From the NCBI RefSeq assembly GCF_004402595.1, contig NZ_SOFY01000001.1:1-39775 (forward strand): 39,775 bases of DNA, in the 5' to 3' direction. The translations under genes were made by a program, and so were the position numbers. The stretch is from Cryobacterium shii. Lineage in GTDB: Bacteria; Actinomycetota; Actinomycetes; Actinomycetales; Microbacteriaceae. Of this stretch, positions 1 to 7,610 are shown in pieces. Numbering within the stretch: position 1 is the first letter of the stretch; every line of letters begins with the position of its first letter. The notes beneath the pieces were generated by a model. The model saw nothing but the letters and a program-made list of their open reading frames with translations. It searched no databases and was not told the origin of the DNA.

Positions 1-98
1 ACCGGCCGTTGAGGCCGCCGTGCTCAACTGGCCGGAAACGGTGCCGCACTGGCCGGTTAATTAGCGCTGAAATGGCCGGCTTCAAGTTGACAAAACAC
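1..98. repeat. IS21-type right end with repeated TGGCCGG motifs
   Basis: TGGCCGG occurs three times in the same orientation, at 30-36, 50-56 and 73-79, with 20-23 bp spacing. IS21-family ends carry several copies of a short transposase-binding repeat, so this fits the right (istB-side) terminus. The motif differs slightly from the TGGCCCC repeats on the istA side. The join to istB near position 98 is abrupt, which suggests either an internal deletion or a junction with a second IS21-like element. The outer boundary and any target duplication lie outside the window or cannot be seen. Confidence 0.5.
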
Positions 99-539
99 AG
101 CCAGCTGCCAGGCCTCTTCGAGTTCCGGCATCCGGATGTAGTGCGCTCGCACCCGGTGCCGGCACGCGGCTTTCGCCAGCGCGCAGCCCAGGTACGATTT
201 CCCCGACCCGGTGAAGCCCTGGAACACGACGTTCTGCTGCCGATCGATGAACGAGCACGTGCCCAGCCCCGCGAGCATCGACCGGTCAAGGCCGCGTTCC
301 TCGACCAGGTCCAGACGGCGCAGGTCCGCGTTCGGATAGCGCAGGTTCGCCCGGCGGATCAGCCCCTCGACCTTGGTTTGGGTGAAGACGGAGTGGGCGT
401 CATCGACGGCGAGTTTGATCTTCTCCTCGAACGCCAAACCAAGGGTGAGGGTGTCGTCTTGCGCGTCGAACGCGTCCAGCAGGGTGGACACGCCCATTTC
501 GCGGAGCTTGCGTTTGGTCTCGATATCGATCCGGCTCAT
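57..539 (-). pseudogene. istB: IS21-family helper ATPase IstB, 3'-truncated
   Basis: IstB is the AAA+ ATPase that assembles on target DNA and activates the IstA transposase. The 160-aa product has the IstB N-terminal region and a Walker A motif GFTGSGKS (residues 108-115), and family resemblance runs to about residue 147 (MPELEEAWQLA). It then ends in 13 unrelated residues read from the IS terminal repeats. Normal IstB is about 250 aa, so Walker B, sensor motifs and the arginine finger are missing. The start overlaps the istA stop as ATGA (536-539), the usual coupling in this family. The product should be inactive, so transposition would need IstB supplied from another copy. Confidence 0.85.
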
Positions 540-2104
540 CGTGCACCGCCTCCGTAGTAGTCGGCGCCGCGGACATATCCGCCGGATTCAGGTTCGGCGG
601 GTTCGAAGCGAGGCATCTTGCGGGTGCTTTTCTTGTCTTGCCCCGTCTCCAGGATCGGTTGCAAGTGCGCATACCGGGGCGAGCGAACACGACCCTCCAG
701 CGCGATCTGGCACGCCTTTTCCACTCGCTCACTGGAATAGCGGCGGCTCAGCCGCAGCGCTGCGAGGGCGGCGTCGAAGCCTTGCTCTTCCACCGGCACG
801 ACCTCGAAGATCCTGTTCACCACGGTCACCATGTGCGGGCCGACTCGTTCGGCCCAAGCCCGGATCCGGACGGTGTCCCACTCCCGATACTTCTCGCCCT
901 GGGGCTGGTCGGCATCGTTCGTGCGGTATTCGTTCACGACATGCTCGCCGAACAGCAGGTGGCTGGTGAGCCGCTCATGGTTTCGATAGATCTCCAGCAG
1001 TTGGCTTGTGATGCGCAGATCCACGGCTTGGCCGATCTGGGCGTAGGGGGCGGAGTAGAAGTTCTTCTCCCAGACCACATGCCCGTTCTTCTGCACCCGA
1101 CGCCCGATGATCCACCGGCTGATCTCGTAGGGAGCCGACGGCAGCGGCCGCAGCAACGCCTTCTCCTCGGTTTGGAACACGCTCAGGCGGGAGCCGGCAC
1201 GTTTCTGGAACGGTTCCCGGTTATAAGCATCCATGCGCTCCCGGATCGCGGTCCGCAGTTCGGGAAGCGCTCCGAAGCTCCGATGACGTAACCCTGCGAT
1301 CACCCAGGTGGCAACATGAGAGACCGTATTTTCCACGCTCGCTTTGTCTTTTGGCGCCCGCGGGCGGCCCGGCAGCACGGCTGCCGAGTAGTGCGCTGCC
1401 ATCTCCCGGTAGGCGTCGTTCAACACGATCTCACCCTCGCGGGGGTGCTTGATCACGCCGGTCTTCAGGTTGTCGGGCACGATCCGGGGAACCGTTCCGC
1501 CGAACCACTCGAACATCGCGACGTTGGCCAGTAGCCAGGTGTCTTGCCGCATATCCAGCGCCGGTTCGACGAACGCATACCGGGAAAACGGCAGACATGC
1601 CACGAACAAATACACCCGAGACGTCTCGCCCGTCACCGGGTCGGTGAGCTGCATCGTCGGCCCCGACCAGTCGACCTCGACCGTCCGCCCAGCCTTATGG
1701 CCAACCCGCGACGCCGCCCCCGTGACCAAGGTGTGCGCCGCGTATGCCTTGCAGAATCGGTCATATCCCATCGCCGGCTGCCCCGTCACCGCGCACCCGT
1801 CGACATACTCGCCATGGAGCAGCTTCAGCGTCACCCCGACCTTGCCGAGCTCTTTGTGCACCCCATCCCAATCGGGCTGCACGAACACACTCTCGTGCTC
1901 GCCGCGGCCCGGGAACAGCAGCGCATATACCTCGCCGTCGCTGCGGCCAACGTGACCGTCACGGCCGATGCCGGCCTGGTCAGCGGCATTGAACACGGCC
2001 AGCACGCTCTTGCGCGACATGCCCTGCGCGAGCGCGATCCCGCGCCCCGTCATGCCCTCGGCGCGGAGTTCGAGCACCAGCTTCGCTTTGATCCTTCGTA
2101 CCAT
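536..2104 (-). CDS. istA: IS21-family transposase IstA
   Basis: This is a 522-aa DDE transposase of normal length. An N-terminal helix-turn-helix region (about residues 8-45) precedes an rve/RNase H-like core. The probable catalytic triad is D145 (in VEVDWSGPT), D211 (in VPDNLKTG) and E258 (in KDKASVENT). The C-terminal region has the Mu-type beta-barrel character seen in IstA. It overlaps the truncated istB by 4 bp. The start at 2104 is supported by a strong Shine-Dalgarno GGAAGGAG nine bases upstream, which lies inside a long hairpin (separate entry). The gene looks intact, but its partner is broken. Confidence 0.92.
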   Translation of the reverse strand: MVRRIKAKLVLELRAEGMTGRGIALAQGMSRKSVLAVFNAADQAGIGRDGHVGRSDGEVYALLFPGRGEHESVFVQPDWDGVHKELGKVGVTLKLLHGEYVDGCAVTGQPAMGYDRFCKAYAAHTLVTGAASRVGHKAGRTVEVDWSGPTMQLTDPVTGETSRVYLFVACLPFSRYAFVEPALDMRQDTWLLANVAMFEWFGGTVPRIVPDNLKTGVIKHPREGEIVLNDAYREMAAHYSAAVLPGRPRAPKDKASVENTVSHVATWVIAGLRHRSFGALPELRTAIRERMDAYNREPFQKRAGSRLSVFQTEEKALLRPLPSAPYEISRWIIGRRVQKNGHVVWEKNFYSAPYAQIGQAVDLRITSQLLEIYRNHERLTSHLLFGEHVVNEYRTNDADQPQGEKYREWDTVRIRAWAERVGPHMVTVVNRIFEVVPVEEQGFDAALAALRLSRRYSSERVEKACQIALEGRVRSPRYAHLQPILETGQDKKSTRKMPRFEPAEPESGGYVRGADYYGGGAR

Positions 2105-2113
2105 TACTAATTA

Positions 2114-2151
2114 CTCCTTCCGCCGCGTGCCTATACACGCAGCGGAAGGAG
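2114..2151 (-). promoter_or_regulatory. Hairpin sequestering the istA ribosome binding site
   Basis: Arms 2114-2129 (CTCCTTCCGCCGCGTG) and 2136-2151 (CACGCAGCGGAAGGAG) pair over 16 positions with one A-C mismatch around a 6-nt loop. In the istA mRNA the 3' arm contains GGAAGGAG, nine bases before the ATG at 2104. Transcripts that run through the whole structure would therefore mask the istA ribosome binding site. Known insertion sequences such as IS10 and IS50 use comparable folding to block translation from read-through transcripts. The structure is directly visible; its function is inferred. Confidence 0.7.
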
Positions 2152-2160
2152 CTAAGCAGA

Positions 2161-2248
2161 TGGCCCTCAACAGAAATACTCGGTGGCCCCACACCGCGCT
2201 ACTGACCAGATCGACCAGTGGCCCCGAACGTCAATAACACTGGCCCCC
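2161..2248. repeat. IS21-type left end with repeated TGGCCC(C) motifs
   Basis: TGGCCC-type motifs start at 2161, 2184, 2219 and 2241, all in the same orientation. Two are preceded or followed by similar AGAAATACTC/GCAAATACTC blocks. This is the multiple-repeat terminus expected upstream of istA in IS21-family elements. The element probably ends near 2250-2280, but no target duplication can be matched because the other end differs. Confidence 0.6.
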
Positions 2249-2373
2249 AGAAGCGCAAATACTCAGTTGCCCTTGAGCGCCTCCTGAGCGAGCTCTGCTT
2301 GGGGGATGTCGCCACCGCTGCTGGGCAAGTATGACTGTCGCGGGCAAGCGAATGAACGCTTTGGGCCTGCTGA

Positions 2374-2405
2374 GACGGGTGAAGAGCGTAGGCACTCCAC
2401 CCGTC
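2374..2405 (-). terminator. Possible terminator of the leftward helicase operon
   Basis: GACGGGTG (2374-2381) and CACCCGTC (2398-2405) form a perfect 8-bp stem, with a further GAG/CTC pairing inside the loop. It lies 8 bp beyond the helicase stop codon. There is no U-tract, so efficiency is uncertain. The rest of 2249-2412 shows no convincing gene. Confidence 0.4.
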
Positions 2406-2412
2406 CGAGCTG

Positions 2413-4560
2413 TCAGCTAGCGTCTACGAGCGCGGCCGCCTTCGCACGTGCGTCTGCGTCTGCCTGGGCATTCACGAGCGCGAGGTCAATCGCCAGTGAG
2501 CGATTGACTACGGCGGTCAGGGTCTGCTGCGGCCTCGTCGCGCCACCCCTCGGCGGGCACGCGCAGCTGGAGCCCATGCGTCGGATCCTGGCATGATCTC
2601 CGACGTGAGCCGGATCGACAACACCGTCGTCTTCGACGGCGCGACGCTCCCAGTCGGTGTTGTCTCGCGCCTGGAGATCCGTCAGTTCCTGGATGCCGCC
2701 CGGCAGTGAGGTGCGCCGCTGCAATCCCTTGTAAGTTGTCGCTTTGTTGTTCCAGGCATCCGAGGGGACGCCATATTCCTGCAGCATCGGTTCCTCACCG
2801 AGCATCCGCTGGGCACGATTAATCACCCTGTCGCGGCCGTCAGAGAACCAGAGCTGATCATTACGCACGGCCTCCATCAGACGGTCATTGAACGTCTGCC
2901 TTCCCATCGGCTTACTTCCTGGATTCTCGCGTACGCGCCACGCCTCAAACAGGTGGTGCAGAAACGGGAACGGGAGGAGGTCCCATGCAAACTGCTCACG
3001 AAGCTCCACCCAGAACTCGCGAACCAAATCGTTTCGGATCTGCGCTTCCTCTTTCAGGTCGCGGCACGATTTCGGCTCTGAGAGCGTGTAGTGAGTCATG
3101 TGGAGAACCCTCCACAGCACATACTCCAGAACCTTCTTATCGCTGAGGAAGGTCTCTTTGATCTCTGGGAAGGCGGCCCCTGTGAAACTCTTGGGGAAGG
3201 GGACGAACAGCTGGCGGCGCGAGAACGAGCTGGACTTGTCCTTTGTGCTGAGAAGCGCATTGACGCACTGAACAATAAAGCCGCGAAAGCGGATCGTGAT
3301 TACCCTTCGCCCCTTGCGGTTGATCGGGATCCGATCGCCGGTTACGGCGGCCTTTAGGTTGGCCAAGAAGGTCAAATGCTCCCCGACATTGTTTTCGTCG
3401 ACCAGCACGGCGAACGCCGTTAGGAGCGGCTCAAGCTTGAAGTCATTGCCCGGCCCGCCCCACTGGTCGAGAGGAATCGAGCAGTACGCGCCAGAGCCCT
3501 CGCCGAACAGATGCTGGATCATCTCCACGAGGGTGCCCTTGCCCGATTCGCCGAGGGTGCTGTAGAAGAAGGCCATCTTGTTCCAACGAACGCCCGGGCG
3601 GACGCTGGCGCTGATGATCTCCCAGACAGTATTCGCAACATTCTCAGCATCATCCAGCGGTTCGAAGAGATCGAGCAGCCAGTCACTGAATTGCCACGGC
3701 GAGCGGTCGCTGAGGAAGCGCATCGGTTCTTCAGGCTCGGTGCGCGGGCAGTCGACGGCGAGCTTTGACGTGAAGACATCGACGTCGGGGTCGTAGTCCC
3801 TCTGGGTCTTCGTCTTGAAATCGAAGACGCGGCTCTTGCACGGGATCGCGTCGCGATCGGAGGTCTTTTCTACGCGAGGCACGATGTCGTAGAGCTTGCC
3901 GATGATCTCCCTCATCTTCGGGTCGGAGACGTCCTGGTCGAAGCCGAGGATCAACGCTCTCAGGGCCGACTCGTCTGAGACAAAGAGGCCGCGGTTCGCG
4001 CCGGTGGGCTGGTAAAAGCTGAGTTCATCGAGAGTCGTATCACCCAGGCCAGCGTGCGCGATCCGACGGATCCGATGCCAGCGCGCGGCCAGCTTTGCGA
4101 GCTGCCAGGCGGTCAACGCGGCAGGGGCGCCACCCGGCACGTACACAGGCCGCTGCTTGCCGTCTTCCCCGTACCATTCGCGGATGCATGCCATTGTCGT
4201 GCGCACCAAGAGCTCCGAGTTCGAGGTCAACTTCGCGGGCAGTGCCGTGGGGTCGAGCCCTGCGAGCCCCCCAAGGTATCTTTCGGTGGCGTGGTGGATC
4301 CGCTCCGCACGACTCCACTGCTGCGGAAGTTCGTCAAGCCAGCTGTTCTTGTCGAACTCGACGTTGGGGTCAGGCGCGAACTCCGTGTCGGCTATCGAGC
4401 CTTCCTCGTCGCTGGTAGGACGCTCGTAGCCATTCTCGGTGAGAGAACTACTCGTCGGGAGCGCGTGATCATTAGCGGAGGTCCTCCCCTCGGGGTTGGC
4501 AGCGCGGACGAGGTTGGGCTGAACTTCCTTGTCCCTTTCGGCGTCTGTTGTTAGAGTCAT
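2413..4560 (-). CDS. D5-type phage/plasmid helicase (DUF5906-like, SF3)
   Basis: The 715-aa product carries a superfamily 3 helicase core: Walker A GESGKGT (337-343), Walker B AVLVDEN (384-390), a motif C-like CVNALLSTKD near 432-441, and SRRQLFVPF with a likely arginine finger at 448-449. A D5-N-like region precedes it. No TOPRIM or archaeo-eukaryotic primase motif is obvious in the N-terminal 300 residues, so it may act only as replicative helicase. Such proteins replicate prophages, plasmids and phage satellites. The start is supported by AAGGAC eight bases upstream of the ATG. It is the last gene of a leftward unit starting at the excisionase-like gene. The final 70 residues are low-complexity and could reflect a rearranged C-terminus. 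Confidence 0.82.
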   Translation of the reverse strand: MTLTTDAERDKEVQPNLVRAANPEGRTSANDHALPTSSSLTENGYERPTSDEEGSIADTEFAPDPNVEFDKNSWLDELPQQWSRAERIHHATERYLGGLAGLDPTALPAKLTSNSELLVRTTMACIREWYGEDGKQRPVYVPGGAPAALTAWQLAKLAARWHRIRRIAHAGLGDTTLDELSFYQPTGANRGLFVSDESALRALILGFDQDVSDPKMREIIGKLYDIVPRVEKTSDRDAIPCKSRVFDFKTKTQRDYDPDVDVFTSKLAVDCPRTEPEEPMRFLSDRSPWQFSDWLLDLFEPLDDAENVANTVWEIISASVRPGVRWNKMAFFYSTLGESGKGTLVEMIQHLFGEGSGAYCSIPLDQWGGPGNDFKLEPLLTAFAVLVDENNVGEHLTFLANLKAAVTGDRIPINRKGRRVITIRFRGFIVQCVNALLSTKDKSSSFSRRQLFVPFPKSFTGAAFPEIKETFLSDKKVLEYVLWRVLHMTHYTLSEPKSCRDLKEEAQIRNDLVREFWVELREQFAWDLLPFPFLHHLFEAWRVRENPGSKPMGRQTFNDRLMEAVRNDQLWFSDGRDRVINRAQRMLGEEPMLQEYGVPSDAWNNKATTYKGLQRRTSLPGGIQELTDLQARDNTDWERRAVEDDGVVDPAHVGDHARIRRMGSSCACPPRGGATRPQQTLTAVVNRSLAIDLALVNAQADADARAKAAALVDAS

Positions 4561-4837
4561 CGTTAAGTCCTTTCAGCCGAGCAACGAGCTGTAACTCGTC
4601 GGCTGGAGATAGAAATCGTGTAGAGCGCCTCGGCAATTGCCGGGGCGTTTTGCTTGTATTCACTTGGTCGGGCCGCGTCGACATCTGTGCTTCGGCATTC
4701 GGCTCACGCTGCCTGCACGAATCGTGCTGTACCCAGGCAACGATGTCGCCTTGGCGCCAGCGCACTTCGTGCCGGATCTTCTTGATGGCACGGGGTAGCG
4801 ACTCCCCGTTCGAGCGCGGGCTGGGCCTCTTTCGTGC
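4472..4837 (-). pseudogene. AlpA/excisionase-like HTH fragment without a start codon
   Basis: The frame begins directly after the TGA at 4840-4838 and soon reads SLPRAIKKIRHEVRWRQGDI followed by VAWVQ. This matches the second half of AlpA/MerR-type excisionase domains (GxLPxxIKxGxxVRWxxxDIxxWL). The first helices of the domain are absent, and no ATG, GTG or TTG precedes the motif; the first GTG (4765) lies inside it. The frame runs on past the helicase start, overlapping it out of frame. It is most likely a decayed gene, unless translated by read-through or frameshift from the ORF upstream. Confidence 0.4.
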
Positions 4838-5005
4838 TCACTTGTGACCACCGCCGCCCAAGAAGAGGCCGCGCAGTCGCAACGCCTGCTGGGCAGAGAG
4901 AGCAGGTGCGGAAGCCGCCTCAGCGCGCGCCCACGCGCGAATCGCCTCAAGTTCCGTCATCGGCGGCGGCGACGTCCTGGTCCGCTCAAGGAGCGCGGCG
5001 GTCAT
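4838..5005 (-). CDS. Small coupled ORF (55 aa) after the excisionase-like gene
   Basis: The ATG at 5005 overlaps the TGA of the upstream gene as ATGA, a strong sign of real translational coupling. The product is Ala- and Arg-rich with a helical stretch (TELEAIRAWARAEAAS) and ends in GLFLGGGGHK. I do not recognise a named domain. Small proteins of this sort, ending shortly after an LxxLRxLF-like helix, are common beside excisionases in actinobacterial elements, but a function is unknown. Confidence 0.5.
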   Translation of the reverse strand: MTAALLERTRTSPPPMTELEAIRAWARAEAASAPALSAQQALRLRGLFLGGGGHK

Positions 5006-5226
5006 CGGGTGCCCCGCGAGGGGGCTACGAGCGCCTCCAGGTAGGCGTCGAGGTCGGCAGGGAGGATCCGCCAGCGCCCGCCCACCTTGTAGGCAGGTAG
5101 CCGCCCGGTGCGGATATCGTCGCGAAGGACGAAGCTCGATCGCCCGCTTGTGTCCTCCGCCTGCGGTACGGTGAGCGCGCAACGCAGGTCGTCGTATGTG
5201 GGTGTCGATGCATCACTGGGTATCAC
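5002..5226 (-). CDS. Excisionase-family / MerR-like HTH DNA-binding protein
   Basis: This is a 74-aa protein whose second half, FVLRDDIRTGRLPAYKVGGR followed by WRILPADLDAYLE, is the signature of the HTH_17/excisionase family: a recognition helix, a G-LPAYKVG wing and a DLDAYL helix. Such proteins direct integrase-mediated excision or repress early genes. The GTG start at 5226 has AGGAG seven bases upstream. It is the first gene of a leftward unit downstream of a consensus promoter (5346-5374), and it is coupled to the next ORF by ATGA. Confidence 0.75.
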   Translation of the reverse strand: MIPSDASTPTYDDLRCALTVPQAEDTSGRSSFVLRDDIRTGRLPAYKVGGRWRILPADLDAYLEALVAPSRGTR

Positions 5227-5345
5227 GGAACACTCCTAAGTAGGTCGTGTCCCGAAGAGGCCGCCGCATCGAGATTGAGTTTTTCCGGCCATGGATTGTG
5301 TTTAGTGAAGGCTCCGCCGGATCTTGCTGTTCTGTTATGTTTGCT

Positions 5346-5374
5346 ACATTAGTTACGTTTCCTATGCATGTCAA
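5346..5374 (-). promoter_or_regulatory. Consensus sigma70-type promoter for the leftward operon
   Basis: On the minus strand TTGACA (5374-5369) is followed after exactly 17 bp by TAATGT (5351-5346). Transcription would start near 5339, about 110 bp before the excisionase-like GTG. This near-perfect promoter is unlike the weak ones elsewhere in the window and resembles early promoters of phages and mobile elements. It also overlaps the region that must drive the divergent gene at 5396. Confidence 0.7.
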
Positions 5375-5395
5375 CACTAGGAAAGGATCCGATTC

Positions 5396-5968
5396 GTGCC
5401 CATTACTCCAGAAACCGAACTGCGGGAGCGCGACTGGCACGTCAGTGCGTCAAACGGACTCATCGACGTTCACCCAGGCATTGCGATACCGCGCCTCGTG
5501 CGTGCAGGGGGGCCGCTGAGTCGTGTGCCGTCAGCCGAAGTGGGTGCCGCGGCCCTCGACGAGGGGTTCCGACTCGAGATTGAAGCTGTGTACAGTCAGC
5601 CGCTCGGCTACTACACACTGCGCTCGGTTTCCCTCGTTGCGCCAGAGGATGAAGAAGTCACAGGGGTACTACTGCGCACTGTGACGCCCCTCGGCGTCAT
5701 GCGCTGGATACTGCCGCGCACATTTCAGCTCGACGCCTCGGCGCTCAGCGTTGCCGTCGTGGACTTCGTCGCACCCGAGCTCAAGCCATATCGGAAGGCG
5801 CCCAGCGGGGGATCCGTGAGCATCGATCTGACGGATGTCGGAACTGTATATCGCCTCGCGACGATTGTGCGCTATCCGCCGGCGAAGGCGGTGGCCGAAA
5901 CGTTTTGCCTCCAGGCCCGCACCGCCACCAACTGGATTGCACGGGCTCGGGCCGTCGGCCTGATCTGA
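5396..5968 (+). CDS. Unknown 190-aa element protein with C-terminal HTH
   Basis: The GTG start at 5396 has AGGAAAGGA about nine bases upstream. The first 140 residues have no recognised fold. The last 45 (VYRLATIVRYPPAKAVAETF then CLQARTATNWIARARAVGLI) match the pattern of a small HTH in which a P-A-K/T-AVAE helix is followed by S/T-A-xx-W-V/I-xx-AR-xx-GL. This arrangement recurs in hypothetical proteins of actinobacterial integrative elements. It is divergent from the excisionase-like operon across a shared promoter region, so it could be a regulator of that switch. It converges on the integrase gene. Confidence 0.7.
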   Translation: MPITPETELRERDWHVSASNGLIDVHPGIAIPRLVRAGGPLSRVPSAEVGAAALDEGFRLEIEAVYSQPLGYYTLRSVSLVAPEDEEVTGVLLRTVTPLGVMRWILPRTFQLDASALSVAVVDFVAPELKPYRKAPSGGSVSIDLTDVGTVYRLATIVRYPPAKAVAETFCLQARTATNWIARARAVGLI

Positions 5969-5972
5969 TTGA

Positions 5973-5995
5973 GGGCGTGGAGGCGTCCCCACGCC
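5973..5995 (+). terminator. Hairpin after the 190-aa HTH gene
   Basis: GGCGTGG (5974-5980) pairs with CCACGCC (5989-5995) just after the stop codon of the preceding gene. It lacks a U-tract. It lies between two convergent genes and may stop transcription in one or both directions. Confidence 0.35.
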
Positions 5996-6008
5996 GGCGT
6001 ACCCCGCC

Positions 6009-6041
6009 GAGGTGGAGCCGGCACTGAGGTGGAGCCGGCAC
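6009..6041. repeat. 16-bp direct repeat at the integrase 3' end
   Basis: GAGGTGGAGCCGGCAC occurs at 6009-6024 and again at 6026-6041, separated by one base (17-bp period). It sits between the HTH gene stop and the integrase stop. It could be a slippage product or a pair of protein-binding sites; nothing in the sequence decides between these. Confidence 0.6.
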
Positions 6042-6059
6042 CGACGCTTCTGCTCCGAG

Positions 6060-7610
6060 CTATCGCCAGTCGTAGGTGACTCTGCCAGGATTTGCGCCCT
6101 TTCGCCCCACCGCCTCCGGCGGTACACGGTGAATCCTTGGCACGATCAGTTCTCTGATCACATGGCGCTGCCATGCGATGTCACCCGCTTGGTCACGCTC
6201 CGCCCACATCTCGCGCACCCGTCCGGACTGAGCCAGCTCGAGCACGAGGGGGTCAGCCGCTGCCAGCGATTCGAGCCGTCTCCGTGCATCTTCAATCTTG
6301 GGTTCCACAAGATCGCGCTGTTCTGTGAGCATTCGCAGGTCGCGGCGACGCTCGGCCTCCGTCGCAACCTGGTCAAGCCACTCCTGGTGACCTCGGATCT
6401 CCTCCAGGACCGCATCGCGCTCTGCATTGACGTCTTCGTCCTGTTCGCCCAACGTTGCCAGGAAGTCAGGTCGCTCCAGGCGAGCCAGCACGAGCTCTGT
6501 GATGATCAGGTCTAGGTGCTCCTCGCGCATCGAGACATGGAACCCTGGTCGCCCCGGCATGCCGATGCATTGGTAGGCGTGGTAACGAGGTCGGGGGAGT
6601 GGCTCGCCGTTCTCGTCATACTTCTGAACTCCGCCGTTCTGCCGCCCGACACGCATGCGGGCGCCGCACTCTCCACAGAGCGCGATGCCGGAGAGTAGAT
6701 GCTTGGCTGGCCAATTGTTGGACTTGAAACCCCGTGAGCCCATAGCAAGCTGAAGTTTCTCCCAAGCCTCCGGGTTGATCAGGGGAGGCCAGATGCCTTC
6801 GTATGTCGCGAGTTCACCCTCGGTTGGATTGTGCTCGCGCTTGCCTGTGTAGACGGACATGGTCAGCATCTGCTTCACAGCGGGGGCGGTCCAGCCCATC
6901 GACTTGCGGTGTACCTCGCGCGCCGGGCGTCGTGGCGGGATGCCCTTCTCGTTGAAGGTGGCTGCGATGTCGTAATAGGAGCGGCCCATGAGCACCATCG
7001 CCGCTGCTTCCTTCACGACCCAAGCTTGGTCGGGGTGTTCAACCACTCTTTCGAGGACCCGCATTCCGTTGGGCTTCACTGAGTAAATCCGCTGATACCC
7101 GTACACGTTTTTTCCGTGAGGTCGCCCGCTCTTGGCGGCAGCCCGCATATCTCGTTTAAGCCGCTCGCTGGTCTTGTCGGACTCGTATTCGGCGTCAGAT
7201 GCGTCTTCGCGCAGGCTATGACGGTCGCGGGAATTGCTCGGGTCGTACACGCGATTGTGCGTGAGAACCCAAATCTGTACTCTGTGGTCGCGGCAGAGAT
7301 CGATGAGATCGATCCACTCTCCCGTCCTGCGAGAACCTCGGCTTGACTCCCAAATCGCGAGCAGATTAGCTTCGAATCTGCCCTCTTCGAGGTCTGCGAC
7401 AAGTTGCGCGAAGCCCTCTCTGCGCTTGGTTGCGAAGCGACTGGCGCTGCGGTTGTCATCGCGGTAGTAGCTGGAGTGGACTTGCCAGCCGCGCCTGTGC
7501 GCCTCTGCGGTGATTTCGTCGTGTTGCTGATCGGGGCTCTTACCTGTGCCCGAGCGGTCGAGTGAGACGCGCAGATACTCCCGCACAAGTAGGTTTTGGT
7601 CATCCAGCAC
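6060..7610 (-). CDS. Large serine recombinase (integrase)
   Basis: The 516-aa protein has the resolvase catalytic domain with the likely nucleophile S16 in YLRVSLDRSG, plus conserved arginines in RGSRRTGEW. A recombinase domain follows (about 165-290), then a zinc ribbon (C312 and C315 in LCGECGARMR, C348 in YQCIG, with H358 a possible fourth ligand). A coiled-coil-like Glu/Arg-rich segment lies near 395-445. This is the architecture of phiC31-type integrases, which recombine attP and attB without supercoiling. The start is GTG at 7610. It lies in the island that interrupts comEC and is the best candidate for the enzyme that inserted it. Confidence 0.92.
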   Translation of the reverse strand: MLDDQNLLVREYLRVSLDRSGTGKSPDQQHDEITAEAHRRGWQVHSSYYRDDNRSASRFATKRREGFAQLVADLEEGRFEANLLAIWESSRGSRRTGEWIDLIDLCRDHRVQIWVLTHNRVYDPSNSRDRHSLREDASDAEYESDKTSERLKRDMRAAAKSGRPHGKNVYGYQRIYSVKPNGMRVLERVVEHPDQAWVVKEAAAMVLMGRSYYDIAATFNEKGIPPRRPAREVHRKSMGWTAPAVKQMLTMSVYTGKREHNPTEGELATYEGIWPPLINPEAWEKLQLAMGSRGFKSNNWPAKHLLSGIALCGECGARMRVGRQNGGVQKYDENGEPLPRPRYHAYQCIGMPGRPGFHVSMREEHLDLIITELVLARLERPDFLATLGEQDEDVNAERDAVLEEIRGHQEWLDQVATEAERRRDLRMLTEQRDLVEPKIEDARRRLESLAAADPLVLELAQSGRVREMWAERDQAGDIAWQRHVIRELIVPRIHRVPPEAVGRKGANPGRVTYDWR

